Origin: Poronia punctata
Lineage: Eukaryota > Ascomycota > Sordariomycetes > Xylariales > Xylariaceae
Length of the DNA: 64,000 nt
Reading direction: 5' to 3'
NCBI GenBank assembly: GCA_022579005.1
Contig: MU401465.1
Coordinates: 258,012-322,011 of the forward strand
This document shows positions 22,441 through 33,750 of the stretch, one piece after another. Under the pieces are notes generated by a model. The model saw only the letters and a program-made list of their open reading frames with translations. It was not told where the DNA came from and searched no databases. The position numbers and the translations under genes were made by a program. Each line of letters begins with the position of its first letter. Within the stretch, counting starts at the first letter, position 1.

Positions 22441-25400
22441 AAATGTCAAAATTTCACGTGCTGGCGGGGGTCTTCGACACATCCGCGATCGCAGGGTCGG
22501 AATATAGTCTCGAGTGGTCCGAACTGTCAATGATTTATCATCTAATATTAATCAAGAGACCAGATATCAATTTTTTTTTCGCCTTTCGATCGATGGAGGA
22601 TGATATCGTCGGCGCCGGCTCCATCTGATTCCTGAGCAGATTGTCGACGCTAGCAGCAAAATACTCCCCTATTCGTCATATCCGTAGTGGCAACCTACTG
22701 CGCTTCCGAAATCATAGCCATTACTGAATGATGCTGGATTCGCCTGTCTGATGAAGTGCTATGTTTGAAGTTTGTTCGAATTTCGTATTGGTGTTTCGAT
22801 AATCATCGGTGGCCCAGATAAATCCAAGGCATAACACGGGGAAGGATGGAACATAGTTGCCTCAGACGATATCCAATCGATGGCTCGATTTCGTGGGATG
22901 TAGGATGAAAGTGATGATTCACTATTTGCGCGATGCAAAGGATGGGATTCGTTTCGGTGAGGACTTTGTCAGTCGTGATGTTCATTAATATACTAAGCTC
23001 TGTAGACGGTACCGAGGTATCTGACTATGTAATTGTAATCCTGTTTAAATTAGCCTTTTAACTCGGAGTGTAGACTAGGTATCAAGTTGAAAATGTGTTT
23101 GTGACTTACCAAGTAGATATTTACCAGCTGAGTACTAGATACTTTCAAGCACCATATTCAAGTGTCAGTCTGTCAGGAAGTTCGTTTCCGCCGCGTGAAA
23201 TGTCGAGTGCCGCTTGGGCTCCCATCATGTCATAACTGGACATCCATTGTCCTTCTACTAATTCTTTCAATATTCCCAGGCCAAACCCTTGGATAAGAAT
23301 TGTGTATAGGGTCTGATCGGGAGCAAACTTGAAAGAATGTCAGTGGAAACTGGCCTCTTAGTATCACGTGAGACGTGGCGTATTTCGAAGTAGTTATTCC
23401 TTCAAGTTAGGCTGGATGCGCTACTTTCTCGGTCAGGGGTGTCGCTTGCCCCATCGGAGCAAAGTGTCCCAGTCTCCAGATGAGCGGCAGAAATGAAACC
23501 AATAGGGAAGTATAATTACTAAATACCCCTGATTTCAGTAAATACCAGCTTCTCAGAGGATGCTGATATGATCCACCGAAAGTACTTTACGAAAACTGGA
23601 CTGTATCGGTATTAGCATGTTATTGGCATCTTGATACCTCATGCAAGATACCACGATAGTAATAAGGCGAGACCGATCTATGCCGGCACCTTGAGGTAAA
23701 GAAGCCCATAGGTTATCCGACGTAGGGGTAGAGAATCGCGATGACTGCCTGCTGGGATCTTCAGGACATAAACATCGGTTCATACTTGCATGTGTACAGT
23801 GCAGTGGTGAGATACCATCGGTGGAGCAGAGGTCAGGTTCACAATGTAAGTACTAAAAAGTCGTACGATTTGTAGAGCCATCCTCGGCCTAAGAGAGAGC
23901 GAAGCCTATGCTTACAGGATGCGCATACGGCCCTTTGTTTGACACTTGGCGATTCGCTACTACCTTTCATGCATTTCTTCTGGGTGGTGCCATCCCTTAC
24001 GGAGGCCATAAATTCGCGGCACCCGGGATATAATCACGGAAGGTGACATGCACAGCACATCTTGGTCGACCAGTTGGGTTGCTGGTTGGCCGAGGATGGC
24101 CATGGAATCGTGATTCACTACTGGCAAGGACGTCCTCTTGGAAAAGACCCTGCGTCGGCTATAAGTTAGTCTATGCTTGTGTATAGCTGTCAGACTTCTA
24201 CACGTAATTTTGTGTAGCGCCATCTGGGGATGAGGGAGAGTGGGAAAGAAAAGGGGTAAACGACAGGAAATAAAATCCTCGCCTAGTATACCTAACAGGT
24301 ATAACAAGTATCCGTAAGGATTAGAGGCCCTAAAATGTGATTTAAAGGACACTAAGCCTTAACGGCCGGAAGACGCCTAGGCACGGATCGCTGACGGATC
24401 ATGGTGAGACGAGGATAACGATCATATTGGCTGCTATTTTCGCCGAGAGGAGTTCGCCATCCCCCGGGCATGAGACAGAAAGCAACATGGCAGAGGACAT
24501 ACCTGAACTCAGCGCTGCGTTTAAACGTTTATGTCGTATTTGGTCATACACACCCTAGCAGTGCCTAGGAAGCTGAGGAATTTGAGGAACTTGAGAAATC
24601 TGATCATATCGGCAAGGAAGAAAGTACTGTGTGGATAATAATAGCGAACGGTCTAAAGGGTCTCGAGCTTTGACTTGCATATCGTGCCTATTTTTGTTTA
24701 CAGGCTGCCCTGGATTGTCATCTCACTCTGTAGAAGCGAAGTCGTTGCTTATTCTGTACACCTCTACCGATGATATTTCCTTTTGCCTGTCCCTTGTAGG
24801 CTCCAGACGGTCCGTCGTATCGTAGTAGCCAGAGGGGGATGTGGCGAGATAATTTACGCCACAACGCGGCTTGGCGGGCTAGGTAATCTGTATATGCAGT
24901 AACGCCCCAATGAGAAGGAGACTGGCAGGTGCTGCCACTGGGGTAGCTACCGTAGAAGTTTGCACAGGTTCCCTCTAGGATATCTTCTACTCGTAGAGCG
25001 GGAAATATCCGGAAAGGCAGAAGGAAGGGCGCTCAAATATTGGGAACCATCCGGGCCTCTATGGGGAGGAGGACGGCCGCAAGGATGTTGAAATACGAGT
25101 AAAGACTACCTCCTATACAGCCACACATCAACTAAACTAACTAAACTCGATGTTTGCTATTAAACGTTTTATACGGCGAATCATCAAGTAACTGGTTTTT
25201 GGAAGGTACCATACAGTGATAAGGCTGAAGTTGATTGTATGTGTCGGTATGTCTACAAGAAGGTTTGTATCTTATGTGCCGTGAAGTAGTTTCTTGATAT
25301 CGCATACCTACATATATCCTTACATACAGTACATGTAATCTAACGTTTATGTACAAATCACAGATTATTCTGCTTACGAGTACAAACGGCATTTGCCTGA

Positions 25401-27604
25401 CCGAATTATTCCGACTTCTTGGTGGAGGGAGGCTAGTGATTCGATAGGCTTCCCCGTACCGACTGGGTACCTCTCATGATGCTTTTAAGTAAAGTGTACG
25501 TTTTCTAAAAGCGATATGTGGCGTATTGTGTGATGATCTCCGAACCGTCGTGGCCAATGAGAAACTTGAAACACAAAGCTCCAGCCAATTGTAGGTCGTC
25601 AGGGTCTAGACTACGACTAGCCTACCCAGAGCTTACTCGACAGACCTTACAGGATCCCTGTCCGACAACGCAGGCCTCATACGATGTCTCCATCCAGCCT
25701 TGCATATGGCCTGATCTCCCCACTTGGGCACATTGCTGGGCCAGGTGCCCTGACAGGACCCCGATCTGGCCCAGTCTGCCGACTTCTCTTTCAACAGCAC
25801 AATCAATGAATGTCAATTTTTCTTATCTCGATTTTGCGACGATAACAAGTTATGATGGCGCATGATGATGTTATGCATGTGAACCTGGGCGGGTATACAA
25901 CATCATGCGCATAGAAAGGTATATTGGTAAACTTGAGATTTTCAGGTTTACAGAACTTTGGAATAGATGCATAAACAAGTGTACCTACCTTTGCACATCT
26001 AATAGGACGATTAAGTAGCATGTGGTTACCCTTTTGGAGGACTGCGGACAGAAGTAGAAACAACCTACGGCAGTGTACCCCTCGTCCCGTTTTTCAAGAT
26101 GAGATTGACACCTCAATTATCCTCTCGGGTACAACGGTGTGGCCTTGATGTATTTCTCATCTTTACCTACCCCCGTTCCGGCTCCGCTTTAGTCTCCAAG
26201 GAAGCAAAGTCAGGCCACAATGACCCTTTCCCCGACACAAACTGTGGCAATATTTCTCGTTTCTAGCAGAGCTCGAGTCGCACTACCTGTTTGTTGCTAC
26301 CGTGGCACAACGTCACCAGAGCTCACCAGCGTTCATTCCTCGGCCGTATGTCTTAGTTTCTTGGTGTAGGTACGTATTGACAATAAATATCGAGCAAATA
26401 ATTCTCCTAGCTAGATCCCATTAGACGCTGTAAAAGTTTGAACGGTGTCGAGAGACGTAACTACTCCTTCTTCTCATGGCCATTTACGTGTATGGACGGT
26501 ACACCCAGGCACGCAGAAGCGCCATATATGGCGGGGTACTAAGTATCCGACAGGTTCACCCCGTTTTTTGCTATTTCATACATCTAAAATGTTGGTAACC
26601 AGGCCAAGGAGCTTGTGGGAACAAAGACTCCGGGGCAGGATACAAATAATATGCTAATGCTAGCTGAATCATCGTCCGTTCTTAGTAGTCTAGTGCCGAT
26701 GCCACTACCAATCAAACAAAATGTCGCTCAGGAAAAAGCAGGTGCAGCCAGGGGATCGCAAGCTTCGGGTCAAGTGCAGTAGGAGAACCACAGTAAAAGA
26801 CAACAATCTCATGTCCAAGATACAGGAGCTAGGGTGATAGCTTTGCCTTGGGTGCAGCAAGCTCCAGCAAAATCCCACTGGCATTTCCCGTCCTGGGACC
26901 ACAATTCCTCGCAATTACGATACCTTGCGCAACAATCCCATCCTGCACGCAAGTATCCCATCTTCTTGCCATGTCCCATGTCGATGCTACGCCACGCCAC
27001 ACCCTTTTCTCTTCCCGAGGCCTCGACTCTGACATTCACCTTGATCTGCCTACAGTATAGAAATACTGGATAGGTAATTAGGTGAAGATACGTTTTTTGT
27101 AACTTCTCGGTTCTCTGCCTCTTAATATACCACAACTACCCTGTACCGGCCTCGACACAACACCGTAGCTCTCAGCCTCCCACCACGTATTACCTCCCAT
27201 TCATATCACAGACACGACACTTCCTGTACATGTCAACCATCCGCCTGCGTTAGACAGCTAAGAAACTTTCTCAACGATATTTGTAGGCTTTGACTTTTAG
27301 TCTGAACCTGATTGCAAATTTCCGTGCTGTGTAACGGGAGACGTGAGCCCCTTGTCATGGGCCCTTGGGAATAAGTACGTTAGTATAACTTTCTGGCTTC
27401 ACAATCTGCCCATAACCCACTACTCGCAACCCATAACCCACCCAAAGTCACGAAGCTACGAAAGTCACTGCCCATTTACCATGATTTGTGGCAACGACTT
27501 ATGTACATGCCATGCTGGAAGGCCGATCTTGCTGCTATAGTTGGCAGCTAAAGGTACATGTACACGTAGAATCCTGTTATAAGCATCAAAGTCATCGATC
27601 TTGT

Positions 27605-27618
27605 ACCTACCTACCTAC
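27605..27618. repeat. (CTAC)n tetranucleotide repeat
   Basis: Three and a half copies of CTAC, part of the CCTA/TAGG class found through the window. Confidence 0.65.
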
Positions 27619-28483
27619 AAACCTACATACCTGTTACGTCTCTGAGTGCACTGGACACTCTCGGCAAGTACTGTTTCCCGCCGTCACCAAAGTGTCAGGC
27701 CATTTTTGTGCTCGCTTCTCCCCAGCTTCGGGCGGTCTCGGCCATTGCCCGGTATTAGGGTACTGTAGGTAATCGGCTCTGTGCACTGAAGGCCAGCAAT
27801 TCTTCGGAGAGAAAGCCGAGCGTTTCGCTTTGGGGAAGGAATACCTATTACCTGATATCCGGTCAATTATCTGACCTCGTGGTTGCATTTCTATCTCTAT
27901 CCTATCTCTTCAGGAATAATCTGTATCCTGTCCGTTTCAGCGTCCTTTCAACACATCCGAATTTCTCCGCCTGCCGAAACTTTGTCGTCCCATACAAGAA
28001 GAGCGTATATGCTCATTATTGTGTTTCAGTGTTTCACACCCCTAGCACTCTCGCTCCGCATCACATATATTGCACCGATCTTTACCCTTTCCCCTTGGTC
28101 AGGCAGAAGAGACTTACAAAGCCTCATGTGGCTTCTAATGTAGTTAACGCTGCCAACTAAAAGGACCGGAATTGCACCTGCCGTATATTCGACACAACCG
28201 CCGTACAGTGTTATAACAACCTAGAATTCCTCAAAACAGAGCCACCACCCGCAACTGCCTGATCCATCCACATTACTCTATGGGACCGCCAAGAACATAA
28301 TAGGAATCCAACGTGTCCCATCGGAACCCAACTGCCAGTCTATCAACGCCAGAGTCAATTTATCGCTGAAAACATACCCTGGTCGTTACACCATCGCAGT
28401 CAGCCCAGCGGATCCCATCATTAATAGACCATACCCAGTCAAAGCCCTTAACGGCCTCGTCTTCACTTACTAGGGAAGCCGTC

Positions 28484-30135
28484 ATGGATGCACGTGTCAT
28501 GCAAGACATTGACGACTACCCTTCTTCTTGTGTTAACGTGAGTGCGCCCGTTTGATGATTGTTCTTTGGAGTATACGGTATACCACCGCGCCCTCGTCTC
28601 ACCCCGGGGTTTCCTGGGGCTCCCAGCATCGACCCTATTCCCAGGTAGTGACCTCCCGCGGGGCGTTGTAATCACTGATAGGTTGTAGGGTGCTGAGCCA
28701 TTCTTCGATAACAACTCCAGAGACTTCACGCAACAGTTTGCATCGATCAACTTCTGGGACAATCTAGAAGAGTCGTCCGGTTCTAGTTTTGTCAACTCAG
28801 TAGCGGCCTCCGTAGCACTGCACACGCCAAGCACATCCGCCAACTCACCAACCTCTAACCCGCCCGCAGAGCTACCCAACAACTCAAATTACCAGTCCCA
28901 CAAGCACGGCATTCTGCGCAACTCCGTCCCCAAGAAGCGGAGGTGCTCGGGAGAATCCAAGTCATCTAGGTTCTATCAAGATCCATCTGCACTCGATTGC
29001 TCGGATTACTGGCTTCGCTTCGATAGCGAAGATGAGAGCCCAGGGCGGCTATTCGAGTACCAAAACCAAGTCAATAGACCCGTAGGTTCCAACCGCCCCC
29101 GCAGAAGTTGTATGGTGGAAGATCGGTGGTGGGCCGACGGTTTAGCTGAACGCTGCTGAGACTTCCGCTGATGCGCAGGTCAGATCGCCGAGCCTAACCC
29201 GTCGTCTAATCAGAACCAGCACGATCGGGACGGCCAACGACGCAACCAAGGTGGCCTATCCACCACTGACAAGCGAAACCATCGACGATAGCGCTTTGGA
29301 TCAAGCGCTCTCAGATGATGATGAGGTATACTCGATGCCTCTGGCCCACGAATTAGGAACAGCGGCCACCGGCACACCAGCCCCGCCTCCCGAGGTCGAG
29401 GAGAGACTTTACTCTACCCCTTTAAGCTGGGAACCGCCTCGACCGGGTTATCACATGAATTACGTTGATACGAACATGCCACTTACCGACGTAGAGCGGC
29501 AACGCCTCCTAAGTATTGCCTTGGGAACAGGCTCGATGGTACCACAACGGGTGGTTGGGCCGCCGATCCCGGCCGAGTTTTACTTCGAAGGAGCACAAAA
29601 ACGTTCGGAGACACCAGGAAACGTACCGGAACGAAAACATCGAAGCCAGACAACAAAACCAAGCGGGCCACCAAGTAAAGATTCGTCGGATACGGCGGAA
29701 AAGCCAAGGGAAAAACCGAAAAGTAGTGAGCGAGCAGCGCACAATGACATCGAGAGAAAATACCGCACAAACTTGAAAGATAAGATAGCCGAACTACGTG
29801 ACGCTGTACCCTCTCTGCGTTCCATGTCAGGAGAGGACGATCCGGGCGTGCTGGCGGGCTCATCCAGGACGGCGCCAAAGGTGAGCAAGGTGGGTTTCTC
29901 ACGGCTGCCCATCTCTTTTGCGGCGATATCAGTTAACATGAAATGGTAGGGGACCGTCCTAACCAAAGCAACCGAATACATCCATCAACTGGAGCGACGG
30001 AACCGATCGGCCGCACAGAAGAACGAGGAACTAGCGCAGAGACTCCGAGCCTTTGAACAACTCTTTGGGACGGTTCCTAGTTCTAACTGGCGGCTTCAGG
30101 GCTATGGAGGTCCGGTCTATAATCAGCGTTTCTGA
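28484..30135 (+). CDS. bHLH transcription factor
   Basis: Nuclear basic helix-loop-helix regulator, about 447 residues. Exons 28484-28537, 28689-29081, 29179-29889 and 29950-30135. The basic region and helix 1 read [19 protein letters not shown] (near residue 360), with the H-x3-E-x2-R pattern that contacts E-boxes, and a Tyr after Lys/Arg as in SREBP-type proteins. The loop is long and acidic (SGEDD). Helix 2 continues across the last intron as [18 protein letters not shown], then a leucine-zipper-like helix. The N-terminal exons carry Asn/Ser-rich activation-like sequence and a KKRR cluster. The last junction is secure. The junction 29081/29179 (gtaggt donor) is inferred from frame and could differ. 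The start follows a long gene-free region, so regulation by distal sequence is plausible. The exact orthologue is not identified. Confidence 0.82.
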
Positions 30136-31005
30136 TGAAACTTCGAACTACTTATATTCGCAAGCTTTCCGCAGGTCGAAGCAGCACAGAATGTGTTGAC
30201 AACACTAGGTCCACGGTATGAGGGCATCATGTTGGTATTTTTTCGGCACAGGCGTCATGGGAACAACAAAACGGGCGGTATACTCAGCTCACATTTCAGC
30301 TTTTTTCATCATGAAGGCATATGAATGAAACCAAGGAGGATAAAGAAAGTACACGCAGGCCAAAAGGCCGCATGACGTCATTTATTACGTCGTCAAACGT
30401 TCAACGATTCGTTACGGTTGCTTCTTACCCTATATACCCATCGGATTTATGGCGAGATACATAACTCACATGAACGAATTTTTACTATTTGGCACACGAT
30501 CTGGCTTATCCGCGTTGCTTTACACTACAAAAGTGCGTTTTTCTTCAAAAAAATCCCAAGATTTGCCGGGAACATGTGGAGGAGATGGATTGTATACACA
30601 TAGACGTCCATATACCTTATCTACCAACACATATATCCAATGACATGAACCATGCTATGCGGCTCTTGGAGGTGAGGGGTGTGTTCCCCAAGGTCCGGTC
30701 TCGTATATATTTCCTCTTTTCGTAAGAGCAGCGGTAAAGCTCAATTTGATTGAAGGAAAAATACGCATGGTTCTTTGCTGCTGCATTGTCACTGACTAGA
30801 TACCACCGAAATACTACCGCCAACCCACACTGGCTGCCTGGTAAGTAGAAATATCACACATGTGTTCCGGGTCGGCAACGTTGCCCAGACTGGGTCTATT
30901 AATAATATACAAGGAATAAAATTGCACCACACCATGTCCATGACAAGACAAAGTCCGATGGAAAGGCCTTGACTCCTAAAGCCTGCTTAAACATAGACCA
31001 AGTGT
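30136..31005. other. Intergenic region between convergent genes
   Basis: No gene. It contains a palindromic TGACGTCA at 30373-30380, in a 3' flank and so of doubtful function. Confidence 0.55.
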
Positions 31006-32520
31006 TCAGCTCCGGAGAGCTTCGATATCATCAACCTCCTTAACCGCCTCGGTGGTAAGGACGAAGGGGTTATCATCGCCGATAGCAACACTATCTTCGA
31101 TACGCACGCCCAATCCACGGAAGTGTTTGGGAAATCTGTCGTCATCGGGCACATAAACGCCAGGCTCGATGGTAATGCAATGACCCTCCTTTAGGACGAC
31201 GTTTCGCGGGTATCCCGGCACGTCATGGACGTCCAGCCCAATGTAATGGCCCACGTGGTGGGGGAATAGCTTATCCATGACATTTCCGCCGAGGTCGAAA
31301 CCGAGCTGCACCAGCTCCTCGCGCAGGGCGCGTTCCGTGATTCCGTGTAGTTGGTCGAGCGTGAGGTTAGCGCTGGCGCGGCATAGGGATACGGAGGCGC
31401 GTTGGGCCTTTAGCACGGCGTTGTAGAGATCGCGCTGGGCGGGGGTGAATCTTCCCGATACGGGCCACGTGCGGGTGATGTCGGTTACGTAGGTGCCGTA
31501 TTCGCCGCCGGCGTCGACGAGGACGGTCTCTTCCGGATCCAAGGGCGCGTTGTTGAGCACGTAGTGGATTAGGAGACCTCTCGATCCGCCGGCTACCACG
31601 GGTATGTACGCCTGCCCGTCGAGCCCGGACATCTGGTAGGTGTACTCGAGAAAGGCGGCGAGTTCTTTCTCCGTGGTCCAGGATCGGCGCATGGCGGCCG
31701 TCAGGGCGCGGCCCGAGTCCCGCCCCGCGCGCCGCATGCAGGCGATCTCGGCGGAGGATTTGATGGCGCGGAGAGCGTTGATGTGCGTTTTCAACGGGCT
31801 GTAGGCGGAGATGTTCGGGGCGGAAAGTCGTAGGAGATTCCCAAAGGATGTCTCCACGCCGTGTTTCGTGCGCTCTGCATCCGTGTACACCCTCTCGACA
31901 CCTTTGAGCGCCTCGCGCAGGAGCGGACCAGAGCTCCCGATATCCCCTACTTCATCGGCATTCCAGACATCCCTGGCTGCGTCGATGCCGCTCCAGGGCC
32001 CACTCCACTGCTCGTTCTGGGGGCTCTTGGGGCGACAGAAGAGATGGAAAATATAATCGTCGGCTGCATCGCCCGTCTTCCGCAATACAGCGATGGATTC
32101 GGGCTCGTTGAAGCCAGTGAGGTATAAAAAGTTGGAGTCTTGTCTGAAACCATGGAACACCGCGCCGCTACGGTATTGGACTGCGGCGGAGCGCAGGATC
32201 ACGGCGGAGTTGGGCGGAAGGGAAGCGCATAGGCGGGACCGCCTCTCGTGATATTCTTGGGCCGTGATTCCGGGTGTCAATTCTCCTGGTTTGAGGAGAT
32301 GAGGATGGGTTTCGTGGACGGGTTGGCCGAAGAGGAGGCCCGAGGCTGATACCTCTGATGATGTTGCGTAGGTCCTGGCTCGGTTCGAGATCTGTGGTAT
32401 TATACTCGCGCATCTTCGGCTGGGTATCGAAGCCGATGTGAATATGGACTGGGTGCGCGAATGCGCTTGGCGATTAAGACATTGTTGGAGTTGCCGTATA
32501 GGCAGCGTTCTTGACTTCAT
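31006..32520 (-). CDS. ICP55: Mitochondrial intermediate-cleaving aminopeptidase ICP55
   Basis: Xaa-Pro aminopeptidase (M24B) that trims one N-terminal residue from mitochondrial proteins after MPP processing, stabilising them. One exon, 504 residues, matching yeast Icp55 in size. The N-terminus is basic and Ser/Thr-rich with no acids over about 50 residues, a typical mitochondrial presequence. The aminopeptidase P N-domain has VFHGFRQDSNFLYLTGF. The five metal ligands are visible: Asp336 and Asp347 in VDAGGEYGTYVTDITRTW, His425 in HHVGHYIGLDVHD, Glu452 in TIEPG and Glu475 in RIED. GC content is higher than in flanking genes, otherwise unremarkable. It is divergent from the DBF4 homologue over 1.2 kb. 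Confidence 0.95.
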   Translation of the reverse strand: MKSRTLPIRQLQQCLNRQAHSRTQSIFTSASIPSRRCASIIPQISNRARTYATSSEVSASGLLFGQPVHETHPHLLKPGELTPGITAQEYHERRSRLCASLPPNSAVILRSAAVQYRSGAVFHGFRQDSNFLYLTGFNEPESIAVLRKTGDAADDYIFHLFCRPKSPQNEQWSGPWSGIDAARDVWNADEVGDIGSSGPLLREALKGVERVYTDAERTKHGVETSFGNLLRLSAPNISAYSPLKTHINALRAIKSSAEIACMRRAGRDSGRALTAAMRRSWTTEKELAAFLEYTYQMSGLDGQAYIPVVAGGSRGLLIHYVLNNAPLDPEETVLVDAGGEYGTYVTDITRTWPVSGRFTPAQRDLYNAVLKAQRASVSLCRASANLTLDQLHGITERALREELVQLGFDLGGNVMDKLFPHHVGHYIGLDVHDVPGYPRNVVLKEGHCITIEPGVYVPDDDRFPKHFRGLGVRIEDSVAIGDDNPFVLTTEAVKEVDDIEALRS

Positions 32521-33750
32521 CTTGACACTGTAAATGAAGGTGGGCTATAAGAGCGGACCGCTTCGCATCGTGCGGGCCGGCGGCGGATAGGAAGCACTTC
32601 CTCCTAATTATGAGTGTCGTAACTTGCAATTGTAATCGTGGCAGTGGTTCTGTTTCGGCACCAAATGAACCTTTGGACAAAGTATTCAAGCAGAGGAAAA
32701 TCGGCAGATGTGATGAAGGCGTTGCGATTGATGGCTGGTTAGATATCGAATTTCGGAAGTGGCATGTAATTAGCAGTGGCCTTGCGAGTACATCTTGATC
32801 GTGTGCCTCGCTCCCACCGGGCCACCTAACGGTACTAGCCTCACTTGCGTTTCTAGAACATCGAATTTGCACTATATTCCAAAAGCGGTAATGAGCTCCA
32901 AGGCCGTTATATCCGAAGAGGCAAGGCGCTAATGGTTGCTGTGCACTGGGGTGGGGTGGGGTAAACGGCCGGCCGTGCTCAAAATATTGTTGTTATGATG
33001 TTATGTTAGATCCCATTTGGGTTAGGTGTGCCAAGGTACCCTGTACTTCGGACTGCTGGCTGGTCTGTGTGCCCGTTGCGCGCCATCTTTTGCAGAACCA
33101 ATGCCGAGCATCAATTGCTGACCTGTACCTCGACTACCTACTACCAAGACTACGAGCCTCTTTCAACGCACTCTAAACTCGCTCGCCCTTATCCCTCTTG
33201 TGCTTTCCATAAAGCTACTTTACAAGTTCAGCGTTGCGGTGTTGCGTGTTTTTCGTGTTTTTGAAGTCGTTGGTAGTCCTGGGAGTTGTTGGAAGGCTTT
33301 TTCGGTCCCCATGTCCGCGAAACTTTGATTTAGCTCGCGTCGTGCTTGACCTGTCACGGTTCCGTCTCGCGTGCATACCTGGTAAGCTTAAACCCCTCCA
33401 ACTCCAAACAGTAAACTTGCAAGCAAACATAACTGCTTATTGCAACTACTGTGTTGACTTTCAAGTTCAATTATTTTAAACTGACATTTAATATTATCTT
33501 ATGATAGCCTTGTTTGATATTTCAGGACTTGGGTTGCGGGCAAGATTACTGTCGTGTCGGCCAAGCGTGTCGGCCAATCATCACCCAAGTTACCAGTTAA
33601 ACACCGAGATTCACCAACCAACCACCAACAGACCCACGTCAGAATCCACAACCTCGACATCAAGAAGCCGTGCTTTGCAAGAGAGCATGGTCAAAAGTAA
33701 CTCGTATACCAGCAGCATTCCTACTACCTGGGCCAATTGATTTTGCCGTC
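32521..33750. promoter_or_regulatory. Divergent promoter region, ICP55 / DBF4
   Basis: A 1.23-kb gap between head-to-head genes. It includes three consecutive GGGG tracts separated by T (32948-32961). A leader intron for the rightward gene is possible (gtaag near 33380), but no coding exon is supported. Confidence 0.45.

Larger units (their letters stand above)
22201..28483. other. Gene-poor region, 6.3 kb
   Basis: I could not support any gene here on either strand. All frames are short, overlap opposing frames, and lack recognisable motifs or plausible splicing into longer products. It holds a GGCCC-type repeat at 22419-22440 and a CTAC repeat at 27605-27618. The last 1-2 kb may be a long leader or regulatory region of the bHLH gene that follows. 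No transposon ends or reverse-transcriptase motifs were seen by eye. Confidence 0.5.

Noticed and set aside
25518..25865. Forward frame of 115 codons rich in Cys, Trp and Pro
   Set aside because: It begins at GTG, overlaps an equal opposing frame and has no recognisable pattern.
26721..26840. Small ATG frame of 39 codons with a basic stretch (MSLRKKQVQPG...)
   Set aside because: It cannot be joined by plausible splicing to any longer product, and its length is within chance expectation.
22201..28483. Transposon or RIP-mutated repeat
   Set aside because: No terminal repeats, target-site duplications or polymerase/transposase motifs were seen, and base composition is not visibly skewed; a repeat search and RIP index would be needed.
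32948..32961. Possible G-quadruplex (three GGGG tracts)
   Set aside because: Only three tracts are present; a fourth is not within loop distance.
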